Source: Pararge aegeria
Taxonomy: Eukaryota; Arthropoda; Insecta; Lepidoptera; Nymphalidae
Reading direction: 5' to 3'
Length of the DNA: 64,000 bases
Assembly (NCBI RefSeq): GCF_905163445.1
Contig: NC_053190.1
Coordinates: 9,240,501-9,304,500 of the forward strand
Within the stretch, counting starts at the first letter, position 1. Every line of letters starts with the position of its first letter. Made by a program: the position numbers and the translations under genes. The notes under the pieces are model-generated. The model was not told the origin of the DNA, did not search any database, and saw only the letters and a program-made list of their open reading frames with translations. Positions 1 to 8,685 of the stretch are shown piece by piece.

Positions 1-998
1 CACCACGACTATGTACACAGGCTAGTGCAAAACGACGTGGCAATCGTCAGACTGGCATCACCTGCGCCACTTTCCAATAAAATTCAATTGGCCCGCATTG
101 CAGGACCAAACTACGCCCTTCCCGATAATCTACGCGTATACGTAGCGGGTTGGGGATTAACACAAGTAAGTATTTATCACTGCATGTAAAATAAGCTACC
201 TATCTATCCATAAGATCAAAGCCCATGGTCGTGCAGGGAAAGTTTTAAAGAAACAAACTATAATACATTCTTACGTCATCATATATCGATAACCGTTCAA
301 CCTACCTATTAATCTTACATGAAAATCTTGGACCAAATATCAACGACTTTTTGGTATATAGTTGTGGACTGTGGTATGTAGCATCATGCCGAGCCTATCT
401 ATGTCCCACTGCAGGGCATTATGTGCCGTCTTCCTCAAAAGTGAGTTTTACTATTAAGATTCAGCATAGACCCTGTTAGAATGCTGAAGTATGATGGGCA
501 GAGGAGGGCAGTTGGGAACTAGCCACGGCCGAAGCCTCCCACCAGATAAAAAATGACTAACTTTCATGTTTTGTATCTGTATAGGTAATCGTAGGTATAT
601 ATGTAACCACTATAACTTACCTTTATGCATTTGTACTTTAACACGTTTCTTTTCCAATGCAGTATGAAAACCTTGATGTATCGGATGAGCTACAACATAC
701 GTACGTTTTTATAATCAACCATGACCTCTGCACTAAGCGTTACGCTGAACTCGGGCAGCAGCCTGATATCGAAAGCATTATACCAAAAGTAACACCGGAA
801 ATGATGTGCACTGGTATCCTTGACGTCGGTGGCCAAGACGCTTGCTCTGGTGACTCCGGTGGCCCCGTCTTGCATGGAGGCGACATCATCGTCGGTGTGA
901 CATCTTGGGGCTACACGTGTGCGCATCCTCTTTACCCAGGAGTCAGCGCACGTGTTCCATCTTACACTCAATGGATCGTTGAAACGGCTGTGGCTTAG
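1..998 (+). CDS. Trypsin-like serine protease, 3' part (last two exons in window)
   Basis: Two exons are visible: 1-165, entering from outside the window and ending at a GTAAGT donor in phase 0, and 663-998, starting after a TGCAG acceptor and ending at TAG. The first exon carries the catalytic Asp in NDVAIVRL, then AGWG. The second carries the catalytic Ser in DACSGDSGGP (Ser codon 855-857). The Asp six residues before that Ser, at the base of the S1 pocket, predicts cleavage after Lys/Arg, and SWG plus YPG keep the pocket open. The His-bearing exon and signal peptide lie before base 1, so activity cannot be fully confirmed. Family knowledge: S1A peptidases of this kind are secreted, often as midgut digestive zymogens. 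The downstream gene at 2552-7134 is a close tandem paralogue. Both share the run ARIAGPNYALPDNLRVY without a change. Confidence 0.9.
166..662 (+). other. Intron of the trypsin-like gene, with SINE fragment
   Basis: GT-AG intron between the two visible protease exons. About 470-560 matches, in reverse orientation, the body of the SINE family best seen at 48727-49016 (ctagccacggcc, cctcccaccaga). The rest is AT-rich, with nothing recognised. Confidence 0.7.
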
Positions 999-1024
999 CC
1001 AAATTACTTTACCGCTATTAACAT

Positions 1025-1030
1025 AATAAA
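1025..1030 (+). terminator. Polyadenylation signal of the trypsin-like gene
   Basis: AATAAA lies 27 bases after the TAG stop and is followed by a second overlapping AATAAAA. This implies a very short 3' UTR, as is usual for small secreted protease genes. Confidence 0.65.
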
Positions 1031-1130
1031 ATAAAAACTGAAAGCTTGTGTTTTCTTTTTCACCAAAATTATCCATGGGTTTGAAAGGCGGCAAAGGCTC
1101 ATAACGAGAGGTTTTGGCTAACGTAACGCC

Positions 1131-1220
1131 ATGTTGCGCACCTTTATCCACAATGACTCTGGGGACTCTGGAAGCCTCATAGTACATCCGGACGACATCA
1201 ATATCAGTATGTGGTCGATA
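1131..1220 (+). pseudogene. Decayed serine-protease fragment around the active-site Ser
   Basis: This short open stretch reads NDSGDSGSLIVHPDDINIS. It lines up with CSGDSGGPVLHGGDIIVGV of the gene just upstream, with SGDSG, the HxxD spacing and the following I/V pattern kept, but Cys becomes Asp and GP becomes SL. No other protease exon is recognisable around it. I read it as the remnant of a third tandem copy between the two intact genes. A chance match over about 20 residues cannot be excluded. Confidence 0.45.
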
Positions 1221-2030
1221 TCACAGCTCGGGGGCCTTAGAGCTACTTTCCTCTTATTCCAGCAATTGGAGAATGGATGTAGACAGTATTACAAAAGCAA
1301 CTACCAAAACCGAATTATCTATAACTATAATATCAGTAATCTGGTTTTTCTAAATCTTTTATGAAATCTCTATATCTATCAAAAACTTTGTACGAAAATT
1401 GCGCGGACGGAGGAGTATGAAACTTTCTACATTTAGGTATAGTTTATATAGAGGAGTGCAGAAAGCTAATATATTTTTTTAATAACACGTAAAAGATACT
1501 TCCACGTATTCGACTTACACACGCATATATAATACTACTTTTTAAACATTTTTTGCACTGATTTAATTTGTTACTATCGTATTTTTGGCTTGCTAATTTA
1601 CAGTGTAGCCTTCGCGAAATCTGTGATTTGAAAAGTATAGTCTTTGAAAAAAGAACCTTAATAATTTGTAAACTTATAATTTCAATTAACTATGGTCAAT
1701 TTATTTAATGCTTTTGAATGCGCTTATAGAAACTAATCAAATTCGACTGGTGCTTAGTACCAGTCGGATTAGGGAGAGCTCCCTAATTCTTTAGGGAGCT
1801 CTGTAACTATTTAAATGTTTGAATGAAAAAGCAGAATTTTTATAATTAATATTTAGGCCGACAATTGATATGTTAGAGTGTGATTTATAAAAATTCCACC
1901 CCAAAAAGGAAGAAGGGTTAAAACGCGCTAAACACAGGAAATATCAGTCCGAGTCATCTTTTTGCATGTAATAGCCCAATCATTATGCTATTTACAATCA
2001 CGCAAACGTTTACTTTGCTTCGTTTGTAAT
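1221..2030. other. Intergenic AT-rich stretch with paired hairpins
   Basis: No coding region recognised. Two neighbouring stem-loops sit at 1744-1766 (CGACTGGT/ACCAGTCG arms, 7-nt loop) and 1775-1802 (12-bp perfect arms AGAGCTCCCTAA/TTAGGGAGCTCT, 4-nt loop). They may be the core of a degenerate fold-back element. Confidence 0.5.
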
Positions 2031-2312
2031 TGATGAAGAGGTGGTTAGGATTTCGATTTCACTTTGGGGGTGCCGAGTTCGAATCCCAGCACGCACGCAC
2101 CTCCAACTTTTGTAAGTTACGAGTATGTGCGTTTTAGCCAATTAAAATATCACACTTTAACGGTGAAGGGAAACATCGTGAGAAAACCTGGAGTTGAAAT
2201 CCGTACTTGGCTAGCGTAGTGGGCTAAGGCCTAAACCCTTCCAATTGTGGGAGGTGACCCGTGCCCTGTAATAGGTGGGCCGCTAATGGGTCGATAATTA
2301 ATATGATGAAAC
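2030..2312 (+). repeat. tRNA-derived SINE, family B
   Basis: It begins with a tRNA-like head whose B box is clear (GAGTTCGAATCCCAGCACG). The characteristic body follows (ttaacggtgaagggaaacat, then cccgtgccctgtaataggtg) and it ends near gggtcgataattaatatgatg. Sister copies or parts occur at 4583, 15250, 19976, 32455, 47660, 51700, 57775 and 59225. The element would be transcribed by RNA polymerase III and moved by a partner LINE. Confidence 0.7.
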
Positions 2313-2403
2313 GATTACTTTGTTTGCGATTAAAGGTAGCGCAAGAAAGTTTTTATTGGAAATTATTTCTCAGAAGTATTAGGCGGCTGAATTCGCGGAA
2401 AAC

Positions 2404-2451
2404 CGTACTAATCTTGTAATAATAGCTAGCTATTATTACAAGATTAGTACG
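2404..2451. repeat. Perfect 48-bp palindrome with no loop
   Basis: The left arm 2404-2427 (CGTACTAATCTTGTAATAAT then AGCT) is exactly the reverse complement of the right arm 2428-2451, with no spacer. It lies 100 bases before the start codon of the serine-protease homologue. It could be the collapsed core of a fold-back transposon or a cruciform-forming site. An assembly artefact is also possible. Confidence 0.9.
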
Positions 2452-2464
2452 CGATTAATATATT

Positions 2465-2551
2465 AGAGATAAATATCGGCCGATAATAATAAGCAAAACC
2501 GAAATAAGCACTTTAGTTTTTGATAATTAGCTACCATTATAGGATCATTCA
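2465..2551 (+). promoter_or_regulatory. Probable proximal promoter and 5' UTR of the protease homologue
   Basis: Three GATA-type motifs lie within about 85 bases of the ATG: agataaat near 2466, cgataata near 2481 and tgataatt near 2521. An AT-rich ttaatatatt precedes them. GATA sites are typical of insect gut and fat-body genes, which fits a digestive-type protease family. The transcription start is not determined. Confidence 0.35.
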
Positions 2552-5500
2552 ATGATGAGGGTGCTCGTAGTTTTAGCACTTATTAGTGCCGCCTTTGGTA
2601 AGTGTTACTTATTTCTCTTAATACTTCTCTTAGTACTTCACTGCACTTGACACAATCGCAGCGGTGATAACGAGCTAACCTGTAAGGGGTATGGCATTAA
2701 TTTTAAACCTATACCCCTGATCGGTTGCTACGCAAAATCGTACCGGAACGCTTAATCGCTTAGCACGTTATTCGTTGATAAGGTGGTTACTAGCCACGGC
2801 AAGCTTCCCGACAGACTAAGCAAGCAGAAAAAAAAGCAACATAAAACCACCAACTCACAAACACAACCACCAGCACCACTGGAGTACCTAAAACAAAAAA
2901 AAACCATAACTATATTCACAACAGCTTAAAACAACCAAAATCAACACCGCACAATATACCTACCCCCACTAAATAGATGACAACAACTAAGAATAGCAAT
3001 CGTTACTAAAGGAAGTATGGGAAACGCATCGTTAGTTAATTCGTATGCTAAAGATTACCTTGAAAATTCCAACATTTTCTTGGTAGCGTTTATACAATTC
3101 CGACATTTTTTTGTTAACCTTCTTCAGCCGATCAGATAAAGTTTGCATCTCGGAGATAGACAATCCATAATTTTAAGTGTAAATAAACTCTTTCTTCGCG
3201 ATCCTTAAAAAAAACTCAGCAAACGTGGATGAAGTCGCGGGCATAAGCTAGTAATAATAATAATCTAAAACATAAACAACCACCAAAACACATACGCCCA
3301 TTAGAACAAAAACCACAACAACTGTAGAAATACTAGTGGCTCGGTCGTGGCTAGTTACCGACAAAGACTTGACGCTAAGCGATTTAGCATTTAAGTAAGA
3401 TGTCGCGTAGAAACCGATAAAGGCCATGAGTTTAAAAAACCGCCATATTCCTTACAGGTCAGCCTGTTACCATCTCAAACTGCATCTTGCAGGTGAGATT
3501 ACAGTCAACGGAAAAGTTAGTTGAGAATTGCAAAACACTTTTACAGCGGAGTCGAATCGCATCATAGGCGGCACAATCACTAACATCGAAAATTACCCGT
3601 TCATGACCAGCATGCAATACCTGTGGAATCACGGTTTCTATCACGGCTGCGGCGGAACTCTCATCACAACATTAGCTGTGATCTCAACTGGCACGTGTTT
3701 TAAGTATGTATGATCTGACAAAGTCCTATTATTTTTCGTGTAAAAACGTTCACAATTTCGTTGTGTTGGTTATTTTGATTACGAGTTTAAAAAAATGATA
3801 ACTTTACTTATAATAATATCATCATAATAATCATGTCAACCAATCGGCGTACATTGCTGGACTTGGGTCTTTTGTAGGGAGTTTCTAATACCACGGTCTT
3901 GTGCCGCTTGGTTCCAGCGGATTCCTGCGACTCGTTCGATGTCATCTGTTTGCTGCGTTATCTGTGGGAGGTCGCCATTCCAGCACCTTAGGACCCCAAC
4001 GTCCAACGGTTCTCCGAGCTATGTGCCCCGCCCATTGCCACTTCAGCTTTGCGACCTGTTAAGATATGTCGGTAACTCTGGTTCTTCTACGTAATTTTCT
4101 CATTTCTGATTGGATCACGCAGAGATACTCCGAGCGACTAGATACTCGAAGCTCTCTACATTAAATCCATATTAAAATATGGTTTCTGTTTATTGTTACA
4201 GAATATAGTGTGTTTAGCTGAAGGTATTTTATTTATTCAGAACTCAACTCATTATAACATTTATAGTTATACTTAGGAAGGTAAGTATATAATTCCAGTC
4301 AAGAACTTAAGACCAGAAGTTAATTAATATCTTGGATTACCTTTGAATTATTATACCTACTATTAAGAACCAACTACCGTTTGAAATATTCGTAAAAGAT
4401 AAACCACGATTAATTCAGGTATAATAAAACAGTGATAATTCCCCAATGGGTAAGTAGAACGTTTAAGATAATTAAGTAGGTATCTGCGTGATAAAGTAAT
4501 GTCGCGATCCTTGTTGAAGAGAGATAGTATATTTACATATTTGTATAAAAAAACTGCCTGCATGTGTACTTATACACGAGTGTCATCATCGTCATCACAT
4601 CAACCCGTTACCGGTCTCCTCCTACAATGAGAAGAGTTAAGGCCGTAGTACACCGCGCTGGCCCAGTGCGGATTGTTGGACTCCACATACCTTTGAGAAC
4701 ATTATGTAGAACTTTCAGGTTTCCCCACGATGTTTTCCTTCACCGTTAAAGCAAGTGATATTTTGATAACTTAAAGCGCACATAACTTAGAAAAGTAAGA
4801 GGTGCGTGAACTCTGCCCCCGGAAAGTGAAGTCAAGCTCCTAACCAATGCGCTATGGCCGCTTCAAGAAGTTATAATTTACCTTCTAGGCGAAATTAGTT
4901 ATGACGTGACAAAACGCATTCAAAGGATCCGCATAAGGCCGCTATCCCACTGGCGTTTTACAAGCGTTGACGCTTCTCCAACGTCTGCGCAGGGCCAACG
5001 TTGAGCAGACGCGACGTTAACGTCGCGAGTTTTTAGCGTTTTTTTGCAACAGGTACCTACAATCAGGCCGTCTCGCTCTGTCTGTCTGTCTGTGGCTGTC
5101 TGCAAATCGAATCATGTGTGCAACGTTAACGTTGCGTTCAGCGGATGTAACGCTTGCCACTAGAAACTCGCGTCGTTAACGTCGCGTCTGCTCAACGTTG
5201 GCGCTGTTGAGACGTTGGAGAAGCGCCAACGCTCGTAAAACGCCAGTGGGATAGCGGCCTAACCACTTTACCATCGGCTTTTCCGCCTGCTGCGTCTTTG
5301 TTTCGCCAAAATCATATTTCTGACGACCGACCTACTATTGATCGTGACGTGATCCCTCCTTGGTAATGTTTATGTTAATGATATTTGTATAGCAATAATT
5401 GACGGACCAAACAAATTGCCCACCGGGTGGTATGGGCAAAACTCATCACCTAATTCTAAAGAGGGCGACACTGTGGTATGCTGTGTCCATCAATCTAAGG

Positions 5501-7134
5501 CAGTGGCGTGCACTTCATAGATGCACAAAAGTACTGTCTACCCTATAATTTGTATATTACTGGTATAAGAGCAGGATTTTAGCCGTTTTATACAATTTTC
5601 CTGCTGTAAAGGCGTAGGTGTTATTTATATATACTATCAAATTGACCATTGTCAGGAATAATCGTAGATCACAATCCGCTATTAGCGGGCAATGGAGAGA
5701 GCTATGTTAGGACTTTAAGAGTTTCCCTACGTGATCAAATCAGGAATGACGAGATCCGTAGAAGAACCAGAGTGGCGGACATAACCAACGAGTCGCTAAG
5801 CTGAAGTGGCAAGGACCTATGTCCAGCAGTGGACAAAGGTCTTTTGTAGGGACTAGGATGTTGCCTATCTGCTACCTATATGTTCATTTTATTTTTCAGT
5901 CGGAACCTAATAGCTTCGAATTGGCGAGCGCGCGTCGGATCTGCCGCATTGATGACTGGCGGTACCCCGATTCCTGTATCTAGGCTCATCCTGCACCATA
6001 ACTTTAACCCAACGATGATGACAAGCAACATAGCAATGATAAGACTTACAACCGCCGCGACGCTTTCTAATACAATTAAAATTGCTCGGATTGCTGGACC
6101 TAACTACGCTCTTCCTGATAACCTACGGGTTTACATTGCAGGATGGGGAACCACCACAGAGGCATGTACCCGCTTTCATCACTATTCCATGTTACTAAAG
6201 GATACATTTGGAGTCTATTTACCTACTTAATGTTTCTTAAGGCCTTTAAGAAAAAACCCCCGACAGTAACAAAATTTACGCCTTTTTGTGGTGGCGGCCA
6301 TCTAGGAATTAAAATATGTCATTGTGTATTCAACTAGTAACCCTTTCATCAGATACCCCTATTAAGAAAGTTGTAAAAAAATATGTAATCCGCCATTTTG
6401 TGGCGGCAGCCATCTTGGATCGATTTTTTTGGCATCGTATTTTCTTGAAACATAGCTAAGAACACTCCCAACTAATTCACATTACAAACAAAAAAAATAT
6501 CAAATCGGTTCGTCCGTTAAGGAAATACGATGCCACAGACACACTCACGTCAAACTTATAACGACGAGTCTCGTCAAACTTGTAACACCCTGTCGTTCTT
6601 GAGTCGGGGGTTAAAAACTAAAGTAGCGCAGTGGGCTCTAAACTCCAGCAGTAGACTCCCATTGTTTAAAATGATACTGATGAGTAGAATTTAAAATTTA
6701 AACAGCTTAGATACATCACGCTTGCATGTTGCCATTGTATAGGCATAGTTTTCTACCTGTATTTGGATCTAAATATTTTTCTAACTAGCTATTATCTCAC
6801 TTTGCAGAATTTTGGGGGTCTATCGAATGAGTTGAGGCATGTCGACGTCCGAATAGTAAATCACGCTCTCTGCACCGACCGTTACGCGGACCTCAAGTCC
6901 CAGCCCGGATTCGAATACATACCCCCTGTATGGCCTGACAATGTATGCACTGGTCTGCTTAACATAGGAGGGCAGGACGCTTGCTCTGGTGATTTGGGGG
7001 GTCCGGTCGTACATCAAGGTGATATTGTAATAGGCGTTTCGGACTGGGCCTTTACATGTGGTGACCCTTACTATCCGCGAGTCAACGTCCGTGTATCGTC
7101 TTACATTCAATGGATAAGTCAAAACGCTTCCTAA
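2552..7134 (+). CDS. Secreted serine-protease homologue lacking the whole catalytic triad
   Basis: Four exons, 2552-2597, 3547-3703, 5900-6161 and 6808-7134, join in frame to 263 aa, the normal length of an insect trypsin-like precursor. Residues 1-15 form a hydrophobic signal peptide, and RIIGG at 20-24 is the usual activation site. The His position of AAHC is Thr65 (STGTC), the Asp position is Asn111 (SNIAMIRL), and the Ser position is Leu218 (GDLGGP). Pocket residues are also altered: SWG became DWA (234-236), and the Gly of YPG became Arg246. Cysteines and core structure are kept, so it reads as a maintained pseudoprotease, not a wreck. Known relatives act as binding proteins or cofactors; the role here is unknown. 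The third intron appears to start with GC (6162-6163). This choice keeps the frame and gives the same residue spacing as the upstream paralogue. Confidence 0.88.
2598..3546 (+). other. Intron 1 of the protease homologue, with two opposed SINE copies
   Basis: Starts GTAAGT and ends TTTTACAG. About 2655-2830 is a family A SINE in reverse orientation (ctaacctgtaaggggtatg, actagccacggc). About 3200-3262 is the 3' end of a widespread lepidopteran repeat (gatgaagtcgcgggcataag). About 3340-3512 is a second family A SINE in forward orientation (gtcgtggctagttaccgaca, gatgtcgcgtagaaaccgat). It ends only about 35 bases before exon 2. Confidence 0.65.
3830..4150 (-). mobile_element. RTE-like LINE 3' fragment
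   Basis: Read on the minus strand it gives the characteristic end of a lepidopteran RTE-type retrotransposon: a degenerate coding end (WAGHIA- and RWGPKVLEWR-like), then a short tail ending in ATG repeats (on this strand: atcatcatcataataatcat). Matching pieces are at 5690-5862, 34987-35445 and 36505-36745. It is decayed and cannot move on its own. Confidence 0.6.
4583..4863 (-). repeat. tRNA-derived SINE, family B
   Basis: Reverse copy of the element at 2030-2312, containing the complements of the ATG-rich tail (catcatcgtcatcacatcaa) and the diagnostic body (gcccagtgcggattgttgga, ctttgagaacattatgtaga). The tRNA-like head lies near 4840-4863. Confidence 0.7.
4937..5259. mobile_element. Harbinger-type MITE, complete, TAA target duplication
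   Basis: A 323-bp element bounded by long imperfect terminal inverted repeats. The left end is GGCCGCTATCCCACTGGCGT and the right end is its complement, ACGCCAGTGGGATAGCGGCC, with further complementarity over roughly 100 bases. The triplet TAA flanks both sides (4934-4936 and 5260-5262). A TAA duplication with GG-starting ends is the signature of the PIF/Harbinger superfamily. It has no coding capacity, so it depends on a transposase from elsewhere. The near-complete pairing of the arms suggests a fairly recent insertion and a strong hairpin. Confidence 0.85.
5501..5612 (+). mobile_element. Partial hAT MITE (same family as 16444-16598)
   Basis: Starts with CAGTGGCGTGCACTTCATA, the terminal repeat of the complete copy at 16444. 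It shares the internal gcaggattttagccgtttta region, but the right terminal repeat is lost or too decayed to place. No matching 8-bp duplication was found. Confidence 0.6.
5690..5862 (+). mobile_element. RTE-like LINE 3' fragment
   Basis: Matches the family at 36505-36745 in forward orientation. It includes gctaagctgaagtggcaagg and acctatgtccagcagtggac, with an internal deletion joining the two. It ends about 38 bases before exon 3 of the protease homologue. Confidence 0.6.
6162..6807 (+). other. Intron 3 of the protease homologue, probable GC-AG intron
   Basis: The exon ends ...ACCACAGAG and the intron begins GCATGT. No GT donor nearby keeps the frame. The acceptor is TTTGCAG. The intron holds a MITE-like element (6249-6617); the last 190 bases are AT-rich with no further recognised feature. 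Confidence 0.6.
6249..6617 (-). mobile_element. MITE-like repeat with AACCCCCGAC terminal inverted repeats
   Basis: The left end aaaaaacccccgac (6251-6264) is mirrored by the right end gtcgggggttaaaaa (6603-6617). The interior carries ggcggcagccatcttggatc and gcatcgtattttcttgaaac. Related, more decayed copies in the other orientation are at about 54810-54960 and 61540-61820. I cannot assign the superfamily or find a clear target duplication. Confidence 0.55.
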
Positions 7135-7170
7135 GTCTAACATCCTGCTACAATCTTTTTTCAGCTACTG

Positions 7171-7176
7171 AATAAA
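7171..7176 (+). terminator. Polyadenylation signal of the protease homologue
   Basis: AATAAA lies 36 bases after the TAA stop, which matches the arrangement of the upstream paralogue. Confidence 0.65.
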
Positions 7177-7204
7177 AATATACCTATGAAAAATATTACT
7201 TACA

Positions 7205-7475
7205 ATATACATACAATTGGGCCGGTACCATGGTATGGCAGCTAAAAACAATATTCTTTATCAATTTCTACGCGACATCGTACTGGCTAAATCGGGTGGC
7301 AGCACATATTTGTCTGAGGGTTGTAACAAGCCCCGGCCTAGGAGCCTCCAGAGCCTCCATAGACCACACCAAAGGAAGTTCAGAAATTATAAGTTCCCAA
7401 ATTAACCCTGCCGGAAATCGAATCCGGGACCTCCAACTTATAAGAGCTGATCACTGTGCCTGGAATGACGTCCAT
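7205..7475 (-). repeat. tRNA-headed SINE, family A (5' portion)
   Basis: On the minus strand it shows a B box (GATTCGATTTCCGGCAGGG), then the family A spacer (ttaatttgggaacttataat) and the end of the body (gtacgatgtcgcgtagaaat). The frame that happens to be open here is a by-product of the repeat, not a gene. Confidence 0.6.
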
Positions 7476-8458
7476 GTTACCAATACGGCTTTCCTATAAG
7501 AAAGTAGACAAAGTAATTATGTGTAAAAACGGTCTATATCCTTGTCCATGTATCGACAACACTATGTTATATCAACGTCATGTGTTTGTATCATCATTGG
7601 TCAATGTTGATGTACTTTATTAATAAACCAGTTACAAATACATTACGACAGTAACATATTAAAATTGTATAATGTCAACGTACCAAGAGGACGATAGCCT
7701 AATTATTTTTCCTAGACTCGTTCTGTGCTGTGGTGACAGTTTGATTTGATTATATATTTTTGATTGTATATCCCTGTCTATATCTGGTTTTCTCAGGTCT
7801 GTAAGTTTTATTGACTGTATGGAGGGTAGAGGTAAGGAGAGTCATCTGTGTATATGAGAAAGTGTCGTCAAAATGTATTAAATTAGGATGGCGCCACATT
7901 TGCATCAGGGTAACTCTTAAAAGAAGCGCCAAATATAAATATTCTTAGAGTAGGCTTGAAAAATAAACAAGGAAGTATGGAGATACAAGGAAGTAAGGTT
8001 ATATTTACCACAATATTTTGTACAACGTAAGTTGTTGAAATTCTCAATAATTAACTACTTTAGTCGATAATGACATTAAATTTTTTAACTCGGCATACTT
8101 CAATTCATCTACGATTGCTACATTCATACCATACCCTGTGCATCCACCAGCGCCATTGTGGAGGATTTTTGAACTGTTATTTAGCGCAACAACTGGACAC
8201 TTTTTCAACTTTTCTCCCATATATCTTATATGGGAGAAAAGTTGAACAGTGGTAGAGGTAAGTTGAACTCTCCTTACCTCTACCCTCCATAATTGACTGT
8301 TTTGAAGATTTTTGACATATGACAGCCAGTGATGATGAGATGAGAGATTCGAAACGCAAGTAAACAAAAATTTAGCAATCATTTAATGCTTGTTTAATTT
8401 ATGCGAATTCCTGCTAAATCGACGTAACATGGGTCCATAAAACTAAACTCTCATTATT
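7476..8458. repeat. Intergenic stretch with clustered inverted repeats
   Basis: No convincing gene. The segment tatggagggtagaggtaagg (from about 7818) recurs inverted near 8265-8292. Between the copies is a strong hairpin at 8204-8246, with 19-bp perfect arms TTCAACTTTTCTCCCATAT/ATATGGGAGAAAAGTTGAA and loop ATCTT. A second small inverted pair (gtagaggtaag/cttacctctac) sits at about 8250-8287. This may be the terminal structure of an unrecognised DNA transposon of about 480 bp. Short open frames here are antisense to each other and look accidental. Confidence 0.55.
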
Positions 8459-8685
8459 ATGCCTGTAGAAGTTTTAAAATGTGTAAATTGTCTAAATATG
8501 TCTGGAGTAGAAGAAGGTGAAATACCAAGGGAATTTATCGAGTTCGACTTTGCTGAGGATGCTTTGGATTTCGAGGTCAGTATCTGTAGTTTTCATTGCA
8601 ATGGAGGATAATATTGTTTGAATACTTGATCTCCTCTACCTAGGTCAAACAAGAATTTGACCGCGGCTTATTACTAGCTTACTGA
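8459..8685 (+). CDS. Possible small two-exon gene, 52-aa acidic protein
   Basis: I do not recognise this gene. Exon 8459-8575 opens with ATG and reads MPVEVLKCVNCLNMSGVEEG, then an acidic stretch ending EDALDFE. A 68-base intron (GTCAGT...CCTAG) would join it in phase 0 to 8644-8685, VKQEFDRGLLLAY and a TGA stop. The join continues the acidic, charged character. The CxxC pair near residue 8-11 could bind metal. Against it: the donor is weak, the intron is near the minimum size, and there is no homology I can name. It could also be a first coding exon of a longer gene, or chance. Confidence 0.3.

Larger units (their letters stand above)
3704..5899 (+). other. Intron 2 of the protease homologue, a nest of transposon copies
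   Basis: Starts GTATGT and ends TTTTTCAG. It contains an RTE-like LINE 3' fragment, a family B SINE, a complete Harbinger-type MITE, a partial hAT MITE and a second RTE-like fragment, each listed separately. The remaining bases are AT-rich with no recognisable content. Confidence 0.75.

Noticed and set aside
690..1187. 165-codon open frame on the minus strand
   Set aside because: It lies antisense over the trypsin exon; its openness follows from codon bias of the real gene, and it has no protein-family features.
7230..7499. 89-codon open frame on the plus strand
   Set aside because: It is antisense through a tRNA-headed SINE whose B box and body are clear.
8044..8382. 112-codon minus-strand frame
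   Set aside because: It spans the hairpin and inverted-repeat cluster, overlaps other open frames on both strands, and lacks splice or start context.
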